12,374 nucleotides of DNA from Chloroflexota bacterium (lineage in GTDB: Bacteria > Chloroflexota > UBA6077 > CF-72), in assembly GCA_019242065.1 (NCBI GenBank), contig JAFAWJ010000890.1, positions 1 to 12,374 of the forward strand, in the 5' to 3' direction. The position numbers and the translations under genes were made by a program. The notes beneath the pieces are model-generated. The model saw nothing but the letters and a program-made list of their open reading frames with translations. It was not told the DNA's origin and ran no database searches. Positions 1 through 6,835 of the stretch are shown here, piece after piece (positions within the stretch are counted from its first letter, which is position 1; the number at the start of each line of letters is the position of its first letter).

Positions 1-53
1 CGCATCACAGTCGCAGACCTCGCGGATCGCGGGCTGGACGCATCACAGTCGCA
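1..53. repeat. 15-bp direct repeat flanking the permease stop
   Basis: CGCATCACAGTCGCA occurs at 1-15 and at 39-53, a period of 38 bp. The right copy contains the last codons and TGA of the permease gene plus an overlapping ATG on the minus strand (TGATG). The left copy carries the same TGATG at the window edge, so the next gene could begin at either. An ATG at 43-41 would stop after 12 codons; one at 5-3 runs out of the window. Confidence 0.6.
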
Positions 54-1149
54 CGCGCGGGTCGATCACGCCGTACAGGACGTCCACCGCCAGATTCGCC
101 AGGATGTACACCAGCGCCACGAACAGCATCACGCCCACGATCGCCGGCAGGTCCAGCGCGGTCGCGCTGCGGAACGAATATTGTCCGATACCCGGCCACG
201 AGAAGATGTTCTCCACCAGCACCGTGCCGGTCATGACATTGCCAAACGCCAGCCCGATCACGGTAATCACCGGTGGCGACGCCGCACGCAAGACATGCCC
301 GGTGATCACCGACAGGTCGCCGAGGCCCTTGGCGCGCGCCGTACGCACGTAGTCGTTACCGAGGACTTCAAGCACGGCAGAGCGCGTGAACCGCATGAAA
401 AGGCCCATATTGAAGGCAGCCAGGACGCAGGCCGGGAGTATCAGATGCTGGACCGCGTTCCCGAAGACGTCCAATCGACCGGCGAGCAGGGAATCCAGCG
501 TGAACATGCCGGTCACATGCGGTGGAGCCGGAACCCCCGGATCCAGTCGCCCACTGCCAGGCAAAAGCGATAGTTGAAAAAAGAAGACGTACAGCGCAAT
601 CAGCGCCAACCAGAATGACGGCGTGGACATGCCGCCCAGGGAGACGACACGCAGGACCTGGTCGGTAAATCCATTGCGGTGCAGCGCCGCGACGACGCCC
701 AGCGTCACGCCCAGTACGGCGGACAGGACGATGGAGGTGATCGCCAGCTCCGCCGTCGCGGGAATGTAGTCGGCAAGGTCGGTCCGCACGGGTCTGCGGC
801 TCTGCTCCGACTCACCCATGTCGCCGTGCAGCAGATTGGACAGGTAGACGACGTACTGCTCCGGCAGCGGCTTGTCGAGTCCGTAGTGCTCGCGGAAGAC
901 CTGCACGGCGACTGGATCCGAGCCGGCGCGCTGGCCGAGATTGGCCTCGGCGGGGTCGCCGGGTACCAGGTGGGTGAGCACGAAGGCGATCATCGTCACA
1001 CCCAGGCAGAGAAACACCAGGGCGACCATGCGGCGTCCGACGAGGAACCAGACGGGATGCCGCGCTCGCGCGCGTGCGAGCGCGGCGCCGAGCTCAGTTC
1101 GTACCGATCGCGGCGAAATCGATGTACCAGACCGGGCTGTAGGCGACAT
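43..1149 (-). CDS. ABC transporter permease, DppB/OppB type
   Basis: Inner-membrane permease of a dipeptide/oligopeptide (PepT-class) ABC importer; it would pair with a DppC-like permease and ATPases outside the window. The 368-residue frame has a first membrane helix near 41-60 followed by HLVPGDP, then further hydrophobic segments near 135-155, 175-195, 235-250, 292-312 and 336-357. The cytoplasmic EAA-type loop is DYVRTARAKGL (266-276), followed by ENIFSWPGIGQ (313-323), both characteristic of DppB. The start is uncertain. ATG at 1149 lies 56 nt inside the end of the binding-protein gene and has no clear Shine-Dalgarno. The next in-frame ATG (1029) would begin directly in helix 1 and lose the usual short N-terminal tail, so the longer form is preferred. 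Its N-terminal 30 residues are Arg/Ser/Ala-rich and may not all be translated. The family call is firm; the solute is unknown. Confidence 0.93.
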   Translation of the reverse strand: MSPTARSGTSISPRSVRTELGAALARARARHPVWFLVGRRMVALVFLCLGVTMIAFVLTHLVPGDPAEANLGQRAGSDPVAVQVFREHYGLDKPLPEQYVVYLSNLLHGDMGESEQSRRPVRTDLADYIPATAELAITSIVLSAVLGVTLGVVAALHRNGFTDQVLRVVSLGGMSTPSFWLALIALYVFFFQLSLLPGSGRLDPGVPAPPHVTGMFTLDSLLAGRLDVFGNAVQHLILPACVLAAFNMGLFMRFTRSAVLEVLGNDYVRTARAKGLGDLSVITGHVLRAASPPVITVIGLAFGNVMTGTVLVENIFSWPGIGQYSFRSATALDLPAIVGVMLFVALVYILANLAVDVLYGVIDPRVRL

Positions 1150-2731
1150 TCGTCAAATTTTTCGTCGCGACCACCGATTGGCCCGCGTTGAGCAGCGGGT
1201 AGATCGGGCTTTGCTGGTTGAGCTGGTTCTGGATGTCGACGAACTGCTGCGCGCGACTGGCGTTGTCGGCGGTGGCTCCGGCTTTGGCGCCCATGTCGGC
1301 AAGCGACTGGTCCATGTCGGCGGTCCAGCCGGCGCGTTTGCCAACAAGTTGGCCGGGCAGAAACGGCAGGTAGTCGTTGGGATCCGGATAGTCAGGTGCC
1401 CAACCGTACAGCCCCATCTGGTTTTTGCCGTTGCGGTAATTGGGCGTGGAGATGGCACTCGGTTGGCCATTCAGCGTCACGGTGATGCCGACGTCCGCGA
1501 GATTGGCCTGGATTTTGGCGGCTTCGGCCTCGGTCACACCCGTCGTGCTGGTGGTGTAGTCGAGCTCCACGCTCGGGCTGGCAATACCGGAGGCCTGCAA
1601 TTCGCTCTTGGCTTTGGCGAGATCACGGTGGACCGCGCTGGCGGCCGGCAGCGCACCGAGGAACTGCGGCGGCACCACGCCGGGTGCCTGGGCCGCGCCG
1701 GCACCGGCGACCTGCACCAGCGCGTCGTAGTCGAGTCCGTAGCGAACTGCCTGCTGGAAATGCGGGTTGGCACCGAACGCCAGGACGCTCGGGTCGACGT
1801 TCAGGTACAGAAACGTCAGGTTGGGCGAGGTGAACGAATTCACCTGGAGCTTGTCGTTGTTTTTGATGCTCGCCGACTGATCACCGGACAGGCTGAGCAC
1901 CACCTCGTCGCTGGCTTTCTGGATCTCGATCAGCTGCGTGGCCGCCGCGACACTGCGATACACCACGCTCTGGAAGGTGGGCGTGTTCGGTCCCCAATAA
2001 TTCGGGTTGGGCTTGAGGTCCATCTCGGTGTCAGAGACCGACGACATGATGTACGGTCCGCTACCGGCGGAAGCGGTCTGGAAATAGTCCTCGGCGGTGT
2101 CGGTTTTGTCGGCGCCGGGCTGGTCGCTGCCGCCGTGCGCCTTGACGACCGCGGAATTGACGATACCCAGGGCGGGATTGGTGACGATGAACGGAATGGC
2201 TGGATTCGGATCCTTACTGGTGATGACCACCGTGTAGTCGTCGGTCGCCGCGACGCTGGTGACGCCGTCGAGCAGGTATACGGGGGTGTCGTGCAGATTG
2301 AGGAGACGGTTATAGGAAAAGGCGACGTCGGGGGCTTTAAGCGGCGTGCCGTCGGAGAACTTGACGTCCTGGCGGAGCGTGAACGTGTAGGTGCGCGCGT
2401 CGGGCGAGGCCGTGTAGGAAGCGGCCACCAGCGGCTGAGGGCTGGTGGTGTCGCCGGGCTTGAAGGTGAGCAGCGTGTCGTAGACGGCGTGGAAGAAGGG
2501 GTCGGCGTCGAAGTCGACGCCGCCGCGGTCGGGATCGGTGTCTTTGGTGGTGTAGGAATAGGCGTTGGCGATGACGAGGGTGCGACCGGCGGCGGAGGGT
2601 GCGGCGGTGGCGCCGGCCGCGGCGGCCTGGGTGGGGCTGGTGGCGGCGGGCGGAGCCGCGGGAGAGCAGGCGGCCAGCAGCAACGCGAGGGGGAGGACGC
2701 CGCGGCGCACGATGGCGAGGGGTGCGTTCAA
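1094..2731 (-). CDS. ABC transporter substrate-binding lipoprotein, SBP_bac_5 (DppA/OppA) family
   Basis: Extracytoplasmic solute receptor delivering peptides or similar solutes to the permease encoded just downstream. It has 545 residues, normal for the family. The signal sequence has Arg9-Arg10, a hydrophobic core and a lipobox L19-A-A-C22, so it should be a lipid-anchored protein. Residues 23-49 are an Ala/Pro/Thr/Ser linker. The family signature region lies at about 113-145 (YTFTLRQDVKFSDGTPL followed by DVAFSYNRLL), and a DYPDPNDYLPFL segment, typical of DppA-like proteins, is near the C terminus. The start is TTG (2731-2729), chosen because AGGAG (plus-strand CTCCT, 2738-2742) sits 6 nt upstream. 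The alternative GTG at codon 8 has no such site. The gene follows a 57-codon ORF by 12 nt and overlaps the permease gene by 56 nt, so it is operonic. Binding specificity cannot be read from the sequence. Confidence 0.95.
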   Translation of the reverse strand: MNAPLAIVRRGVLPLALLLAACSPAAPPAATSPTQAAAAGATAAPSAAGRTLVIANAYSYTTKDTDPDRGGVDFDADPFFHAVYDTLLTFKPGDTTSPQPLVAASYTASPDARTYTFTLRQDVKFSDGTPLKAPDVAFSYNRLLNLHDTPVYLLDGVTSVAATDDYTVVITSKDPNPAIPFIVTNPALGIVNSAVVKAHGGSDQPGADKTDTAEDYFQTASAGSGPYIMSSVSDTEMDLKPNPNYWGPNTPTFQSVVYRSVAAATQLIEIQKASDEVVLSLSGDQSASIKNNDKLQVNSFTSPNLTFLYLNVDPSVLAFGANPHFQQAVRYGLDYDALVQVAGAGAAQAPGVVPPQFLGALPAASAVHRDLAKAKSELQASGIASPSVELDYTTSTTGVTEAEAAKIQANLADVGITVTLNGQPSAISTPNYRNGKNQMGLYGWAPDYPDPNDYLPFLPGQLVGKRAGWTADMDQSLADMGAKAGATADNASRAQQFVDIQNQLNQQSPIYPLLNAGQSVVATKNLTNVAYSPVWYIDFAAIGTN

Positions 2732-2743
2732 AGAAATCTCCTG

Positions 2744-2917
2744 CTACAGGATGGTACTGAGGGGTGTCGCGTCGACGTCAGCCTCGGGACAGGCTGGCTC
2801 TGGCTCAGCCTCGGGCGGGGCGTCGTCGGTTCTAGGGCCGCGGCGGGCGGCCAGCCACTCCTGGGCGCGACCCTTCATGACATAGCGATACGTCTGGAAA
2901 ACTCCAAACCCGGCCAT
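2744..2917 (-). CDS. small hypothetical ORF (57 aa) leading the ABC transporter operon
   Basis: Short frame just upstream of the binding-protein gene; the product is not recognised. It reads MAGFGVFQTYRYVMKGRAQE, then WLAARRG, and continues into an acidic, Pro-rich tail (DDAPPEAEPEP) ending STIL. The N-terminal half is basic/aromatic and could form an amphipathic helix; no transmembrane segment is visible. The frame closes with TAG at 2746-2744, and the Shine-Dalgarno of the next gene begins directly after it, an arrangement expected for coupled translation. Codons mostly end in G or C, like the neighbours. Weak points: the own Shine-Dalgarno is poor, and the ATG lies in a 7-bp inverted repeat (2913-2929). 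A shorter start at codon 14 (Met14-Lys) is possible. It may be a small accessory protein, a leader peptide, or a chance frame. Confidence 0.45.
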   Translation of the reverse strand: MAGFGVFQTYRYVMKGRAQEWLAARRGPRTDDAPPEAEPEPACPEADVDATPLSTIL

Positions 2918-2929
2918 CGCCCCGATGGC
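2913..2929 (-). promoter_or_regulatory. 7-bp inverted repeat with GGG loop over the small-ORF start codon
   Basis: GCCATCG and CGATGGC are perfect inverted copies separated by 3 nt. In the leftward transcript this would form a short hairpin that holds the ATG of the 57-codon ORF in its 3' arm. It could modulate translation or be a protein-binding site; the pairing is seen, the function is inferred. Confidence 0.35.
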
Positions 2930-2956
2930 TCATTGCACACACATGGCGATCGCTCC

Positions 2957-2970
2957 GGCATGATCATGCC
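2957..2970. promoter_or_regulatory. perfect 14-bp palindrome, candidate TetR operator
   Basis: GGCATGATCATGCC is fully self-complementary and lies between the leftward transporter operon and the rightward TetR gene. It contains the predicted -10 of the transporter operon, so a dimer bound here would block that promoter. A second, 8-bp palindrome (GCGATCGC, 2946-2953) lies beside it. TetR proteins commonly bind such sites next to their own genes; assignment to this TetR is inference. Confidence 0.5.
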
Positions 2971-2991
2971 AGCGGCTGACGTAGAACGCAA
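2963..2991 (-). promoter_or_regulatory. predicted promoter of the small ORF / ABC transporter operon
   Basis: On the minus strand, TTGCGT (2991-2986) and CATGAT (2968-2963) are separated by 17 bp, which would place a transcription start near 2956, about 38 nt before the 57-codon ORF. The -35 shares 3 of 6 and the -10 4 of 6 consensus positions, so support is modest; the exact spacing and the overlap with the palindrome raise it. Confidence 0.35.
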
Positions 2992-3021
2992 AAGAACTCA
3001 ACAGCCGCAAGCCAGTGAGCC

Positions 3022-3055
3022 TTGTCGCCAGGTGTTCCGGTGACGAACAATGTTC
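3022..3055 (+). promoter_or_regulatory. predicted leaderless promoter and overlapping palindrome for the TetR gene
   Basis: TTGTCG (3022-3027) and AACAAT (3046-3051) are separated by 18 bp and would start transcription at or near the ATG at 3060. The -10 is embedded in the palindrome GAACA-A-TGTTC (3045-3055), and a further TGTTC half-site lies at 3033-3037. No Shine-Dalgarno precedes 3060, in line with a leaderless message. The layout suggests autorepression; this is inferred from position only. Confidence 0.35.
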
Positions 3056-3059
3056 TGGC

Positions 3060-3797
3060 ATGCACGAGCGCCTACCCGAGCCGCCCTGGCGCGCTGACGC
3101 GCGCCCGCGAGGCGTCCCGCGCGTGCCCATCACCCGCGAGACCATCCTCGACGCCGCCGACCATGTCCTCCAGCTCGACGGCGTCGACGGCCTGTCCATG
3201 CGCCGCGTTGCCGACGAGCTGCACACCGGCCCCGCCTCGCTGTACTGGCATGTGCGCAACAAGGACGAACTCCTGCAGCTCCTGTTCGAGCGTTACAACG
3301 CCGAGATCGAGCTGCCCGAGCCGGATCCGGCCCACTGGCAAGCGCAGCTCAAGGACCTGGGTCGGCAGGTGCGCGGCGCCGCTCACCGCCATCGCGACTA
3401 CGCTCGACTGTCACTCGGGCGCATCCCGTCCGGCCAGTCGCTGGCTCGCTTTGCCGAATGGCTCTTTGCGCTGCTGGTGCCGGTCGGCGTGCCCGACCAG
3501 GTCATCGCCTACTGTGGCGACCTGATCAGCCTGTACGTGGACGCCTACGCGTTTGAAGAAAGCCTGGGTCCGCCTTCGCCGACGGGCGAGCCGCTGCCCG
3601 CGGAGCAGATCGCCGAGATGTTCCGCGCCTACCTGCAATCGCTGCCGGCCACCCAGTTTCCGCACGTCCATCGCGCCGCGGGCCTGCTGTTCGGCGGAGA
3701 CGCCAACGCCCGATTCGAGTTCGGCATGGACGTGCTGGTCAGAGGTATCGAGAGCTACATCGCCCGCGACAGCCCTACCGCGCCAACGCCGACGTGA
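3060..3797 (+). CDS. TetR/AcrR-family transcriptional regulator (TetR_C_1-like C-terminal domain)
   Basis: One-component repressor-type regulator of 245 residues. The N-terminal helix-turn-helix domain spans about 24-71 (ITRETILDAADHVL, then LSMRRVADELHTGPASLYWHV, the recognition region). The SLYWHV..KDEL ending and the preceding PPWR/Arg-rich tail resemble regulators with the TetR_C_1 type of ligand domain. The C-terminal part (about 85-235) is the ligand and dimer domain, variable as usual. ATG at 3060 is chosen because a promoter-like element and a palindrome end just before it; GTG at 3015 (15 residues longer) and GTG at 3123 are alternatives, none with a good Shine-Dalgarno. It is divergent from the ABC operon and convergent with the MFS exporter, overlapping the exporter's 3' end by 23 nt. 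Likely targets are the ABC operon, itself and possibly the exporter; the inducer is unknown. Confidence 0.92.
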   Translation: MHERLPEPPWRADARPRGVPRVPITRETILDAADHVLQLDGVDGLSMRRVADELHTGPASLYWHVRNKDELLQLLFERYNAEIELPEPDPAHWQAQLKDLGRQVRGAAHRHRDYARLSLGRIPSGQSLARFAEWLFALLVPVGVPDQVIAYCGDLISLYVDAYAFEESLGPPSPTGEPLPAEQIAEMFRAYLQSLPATQFPHVHRAAGLLFGGDANARFEFGMDVLVRGIESYIARDSPTAPTPT

Positions 3798-5208
3798 CCG
3801 CCCCGACGCCGGCGATGACGGCGGCGCTGACCAGGCCGACGCTGGTGGCGTAAGCCAGTTGTTCGGGCGTCGGGGATCCACTCGACTGGGCCAGGAGTGT
3901 GGTGAAGATCGCCCCACCGACGCCGATGCCGAGGAGCATGCCCAGGTTGCGCGCGGTGGCCAGCACGCCGGAAGCCACGCCGCGTTGAGGTCGCGGCACG
4001 GAGCCGAGGGCAGCGCTCGTATTCGGCGACGTGAACAGTCCGACGCCCACGCCGATCAGACCCAGTGTGGCCAGGATGGCCGTCAGGGGGGCGTCCAGTC
4101 CGAACCTCGAGAGCAGGCCCAGGCCGACGGCGGTGAGGAGCATGCCAATCGTGGCCGGCCAGCGCGCGCCGATGCGATCTGACAGCGCGCCGCTGGCGGG
4201 AGCGGTCATCGCCATGACCAGCGGCTGGGCGGTCAACACCAGCCCGGCAGCCCCCACAGACAATCCACGCGCCTCGATGAGATAGAACGGCAGCAGGAAC
4301 GTCATGGTGAAGGTCGACATGTAGTTCAGCGTGGCGCTGATAACAGAGGCCGAGAATGCGCGCGTGCGAAACAAGCCGAGGTCCAGCAGAGGTGCCTTCG
4401 AGCGTTGTTCGACGACGACCAGGAGGCCGATGGCGAGCACCACGCACACCAGGCAGCCGACGAACAATGGCGAGGTCCAACCCCAGGCGTGGACCTGATT
4501 CAGGCCGAAAATCAGCATGACGAGCGCCGAACTGAAGACCAGCGTCCCGACAAGATCGAACGACTCCCGCTGCTCGGTTCGAACCCGATCGTGTGGGATC
4601 ACGCGCAGGCCGAGGAGCAGCGCACAGATCCCGACCGGCACGTTCACCAGGAAGACCGCGGGCCAACCGAAGGCGGCCGTCAGCCAGCCACCCAGCGACG
4701 GACCCACGGCCAGACCGATGTAGACCGCCGTGGCCTGAAAGCCGAGCGCGCGACCGCGCTGCTGTTCGGGAAAGGCATTGATCAGGATGGCCGGCGAGTT
4801 GGCGGCCAGCATGCCCGCGCCCACTGCCTGGATGGCTCGGGCGGCGATCAGGATCTCGACGGACGGAGCGAAGGCGCAGCTGGCGGAGGCGACCACGAAC
4901 ACGCCGAAGCCGGTCAGGTACACCCGCCGGTAGCCGCCCAGGTCGCCCAGCCGCCCGAACGGAAGCAGGCAACAGCTCTGGACCAGGATGTAGATCGCGA
5001 CGACCCACTGCGCCGTCGCGCCCTCGGCATGCAGCGCGGTCGCAATCACGGGCAGCACCGTGTTCGAGATGCTGCTGTCGAGGCCGGACATGCTCGAGCC
5101 CAGGGCGACGGCGATCAGCACCCAGGTCGCGTGCGTGCCGCCGGGCGCGAAGCTGGTACGCGCGGTCTGGGGTGTGGCGGTGCTCACGACGAGATCGACA
5201 TCCGCCAT
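3775..5208 (-). CDS. MFS transporter, DHA2 (14-TMS) drug/proton antiporter family
   Basis: Inner-membrane exporter of 477 residues, the usual length for DHA2 (EmrB/QacA-like) proteins. Seen motifs: a first-helix LDSSISNTVLP (43-53), a variant of the family LDxTxVNxALP; motif A GRLGDLGGYRR (85-95, Asp89) between helices 2 and 3; motif C GLAVGPSLGGW (165-175), typical of exporters. About 14 hydrophobic segments are spread through the chain. ATG at 5208 is chosen over an upstream ATG at 5274 because a -10-like TATACT ends 7 nt before it, and the extra upstream 22 residues (two Cys-containing, not family-like) would lie outside the transcript. The gene runs into the TetR gene tail-to-tail with a 23-nt overlap and diverges from glucokinase. 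Substrate range unknown; multidrug or metabolite efflux is the family expectation. Confidence 0.93.
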   Translation of the reverse strand: MADVDLVVSTATPQTARTSFAPGGTHATWVLIAVALGSSMSGLDSSISNTVLPVIATALHAEGATAQWVVAIYILVQSCCLLPFGRLGDLGGYRRVYLTGFGVFVVASASCAFAPSVEILIAARAIQAVGAGMLAANSPAILINAFPEQQRGRALGFQATAVYIGLAVGPSLGGWLTAAFGWPAVFLVNVPVGICALLLGLRVIPHDRVRTEQRESFDLVGTLVFSSALVMLIFGLNQVHAWGWTSPLFVGCLVCVVLAIGLLVVVEQRSKAPLLDLGLFRTRAFSASVISATLNYMSTFTMTFLLPFYLIEARGLSVGAAGLVLTAQPLVMAMTAPASGALSDRIGARWPATIGMLLTAVGLGLLSRFGLDAPLTAILATLGLIGVGVGLFTSPNTSAALGSVPRPQRGVASGVLATARNLGMLLGIGVGGAIFTTLLAQSSGSPTPEQLAYATSVGLVSAAVIAGVGAVTSALAR

Positions 5209-5215
5209 CCCTGGG

Positions 5216-5221
5216 AGTATA
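5216..5221 (-). promoter_or_regulatory. -10-like TATACT for a leaderless MFS transcript
   Basis: TATACT on the minus strand matches the bacterial -10 at 5 of 6 positions and ends 7 nt before the A of the ATG at 5208. No Shine-Dalgarno at normal spacing is present. A -35 is not convincing: TTGTCG occurs, but 20 bp upstream. This supports the shorter start and transcription beginning at the start codon. Confidence 0.4.
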
Positions 5222-5408
5222 GGTGCGGGCCGTACCATCGACGACAAGCAGCCGCAACTACAATGCTTCACCATGGAGCGGACAGTCGAGCACTACACGC
5301 GCGGAGCATCGGTCCTGGAGCGCGCCAGCGGAATCCAGTACGTATGCACATGAGCACCTGGAGGACCAACCCGAGATTCGTGACTGGGTGTAGTCGGAGT
5401 ATGCGCCT

Positions 5409-6440
5409 ATGACATCTACTATGCTGCTCGTCGGAGATATTGGAGGCACGAAGACCGACGTCGCGGTCTTCAGTCCGGAGGGCGGCGTGTGGGAGCCGGT
5501 CGCACAGAAGCGGTTTACGAGCGCCGACTATCCCAGCCTGGAGGCGATCGCGAGCGAATTCGTGGCGGAGTTCAGGCTGCCCCTTGGTCACGCGTGCTTC
5601 GCCGTCGCCGGCCCGGTGGTCAATGGTCGCGCGGTGCTTACCAATCTGCCCTGGTTGGTCGAAGAGTCGGTCCTGCAGTCCAGGCTCGAACTGGAGTCCG
5701 TGGAGCTGTTGAACGACGTGGAAGCCATGGCGGCGGCCATTCCGCACCTGCGTGCTAGCGATGTGGTCACGCTGCAGCCCGGGACGCCGGAGCCGGAGGG
5801 CGCCATCGCGCTCATCGCCGTGGGCACTGGCCTTGGCGAGGCATTTCTCACCTGGGATGGCGCCCGCTATCGCGCCCACGCCTCGGAAGGCGGTCACAGT
5901 GATTTCGGGCCGACGTCCGCCGAGGAGACGGAGCTGCTGCGCTTTTCGCAGACCCGTTGGCGGCGGGTGAGCTACGAACGCGTGTGCGCCGGGTTGAGTA
6001 TCCCGCACCTGTACGAGTTCCTGAAAACACAGGGGCAGTTCGCCGAATCGTCTGACCTGGCGGCCGAGCTCGACGCGGCGCACGACAGGACGCCAGTTGT
6101 CGTCGCCGCGGCGCTGGACGCGGAGCACGCGGATCCGTTGAGCAAGGCCACCATCGAGCTGTTCGCGGGACTCATGGGCTCGCAAGCCGGCAACCTGGCG
6201 TTGACGGTGCTGGCAACCGGCGGCGTCTACATTGCGGGTGGCATGGCCCAGCGCACGCTGCCCGGTCACCCGCAACACCAGGAGCGCTTTCTCTCCACCT
6301 TCCACGACAAAGGCCGCCTCACTCCGCTTCTGGCGAAAGTGCCTATCCACCTCATACCGGAACCGGTCGCGCTGGCGGGCGCGGCGGTCACCGCAATGGA
6401 GAACATGCGTCAATCCACAGAACAGAAAGGAACTGAATGA
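5409..6440 (+). CDS. glk: glucokinase
   Basis: ATP-dependent phosphorylation of glucose to glucose 6-phosphate in the cytoplasm, Glk family of the ASKHA fold. It has 343 residues; E. coli Glk has 321. Phosphate-1 loop is GDIGGTKTD (9-17); the sugar/catalytic segment LLNDVEAMA contains Asn102 and Asp103, equivalent to E. coli Asn99 and catalytic Asp100. Phosphate-2 is AVGTGLGEA (137-145); EGGHSDFGP supplies Glu160 and His163, and SYERVCAG Glu190, matching E. coli Glu157, His160 and Glu187. The adenosine region is ATGGVYIAGGMAQ near the C terminus. All expected active-site residues are present. GGAG at 5396-5399 lies 9 nt before ATG 5409; ATG at 5421 is a weaker alternative. The stop overlaps the start of the DUF4440 gene (ATGA), so the two are co-translated. 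No operator or sugar-regulator gene is apparent beside it. Confidence 0.95.
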   Translation: MTSTMLLVGDIGGTKTDVAVFSPEGGVWEPVAQKRFTSADYPSLEAIASEFVAEFRLPLGHACFAVAGPVVNGRAVLTNLPWLVEESVLQSRLELESVELLNDVEAMAAAIPHLRASDVVTLQPGTPEPEGAIALIAVGTGLGEAFLTWDGARYRAHASEGGHSDFGPTSAEETELLRFSQTRWRRVSYERVCAGLSIPHLYEFLKTQGQFAESSDLAAELDAAHDRTPVVVAAALDAEHADPLSKATIELFAGLMGSQAGNLALTVLATGGVYIAGGMAQRTLPGHPQHQERFLSTFHDKGRLTPLLAKVPIHLIPEPVALAGAAVTAMENMRQSTEQKGTE

Positions 6441-6835
6441 CAGGCGACACCACGACGGCCCAGGCAAAGCTGCAGGCACTCGATTCGAGTATCGACGCGC
6501 TGGCCAGCAAGGGCGACTTTGACGCACTCGGCGCGCTGCTTGCCGACGACTTCCACTACAACCACTCCACCGGCCTGGCGCAGAACAAGCGCGAGTGGCT
6601 GGACGGCCTCAAGCCACTGGTGGGCCGCCGCGAACGCGTGGTGAGCTCGAACAAGATCGAGCTCCACGGCGATCTCGCCGTGGCGATGGGCGACCTCGAC
6701 ATCGTCTGGGGGGACGGCCGCCACAACTACGACCGCTACGTGCGCGTGTATCGGCTCACCGACGGCAACTGGCTGGCCGTCTCGCAGCGCACGGTGCCGG
6801 GGCACGACCGCGCGCCGGCGACTACCGTTTGTTAG
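6437..6835 (+). CDS. NTF2-like (DUF4440/SnoaL-type) protein
   Basis: Small cytoplasmic alpha+beta cone-fold protein of 132 residues. Evidence is the family pattern: an N-terminal helix pair with ALASKGDFDALGALLADDFHY (22-42), an HSTGLAQNKREWLDGL segment, then strands around VVSSNKIELHGDLAVAMGD and a final YVRVYRLTDGNWLAVSQRTVPG, which is how DUF4440 domains typically end. The family includes ketosteroid-isomerase-like enzymes and non-catalytic ligand binders, so the reaction cannot be assigned. AGGA (6428-6431) is 5 nt upstream, and the ATG overlaps the glucokinase stop, implying coupled synthesis. The C-terminal tail is short and ends in Cys. Its stop codon overlaps the stop of a convergent small gene. 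Confidence 0.85.
   Translation: MTGDTTTAQAKLQALDSSIDALASKGDFDALGALLADDFHYNHSTGLAQNKREWLDGLKPLVGRRERVVSSNKIELHGDLAVAMGDLDIVWGDGRHNYDRYVRVYRLTDGNWLAVSQRTVPGHDRAPATTVC

Noticed and set aside
941..3043. A 700-codon plus-strand open frame antisense to the binding-protein gene
   Set aside because: Its translation is rich in Gly/Arg/Val without family motifs and mirrors the GC-rich codon positions of the opposite gene, which has a lipobox and SBP_bac_5 signatures.
3755..5257. A 500-codon minus-strand frame overlapping the MFS gene in another phase
   Set aside because: Arg/Gly/His-rich with no membrane segments; the alternate phase encodes all the MFS motifs.
5209..5408. Possible short ORFs, and copies of the tetR-region palindromes, in the MFS-glk gap
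   Set aside because: Apart from the TATACT element and the glk ribosome site I saw no convincing gene, and no copy of GGCATGATCATGCC or GAACAATGTTC.
5268..6527. A 419-codon minus-strand frame opposite glucokinase
   Set aside because: The plus strand carries every glucokinase active-site motif; the antisense product has no recognisable domain.
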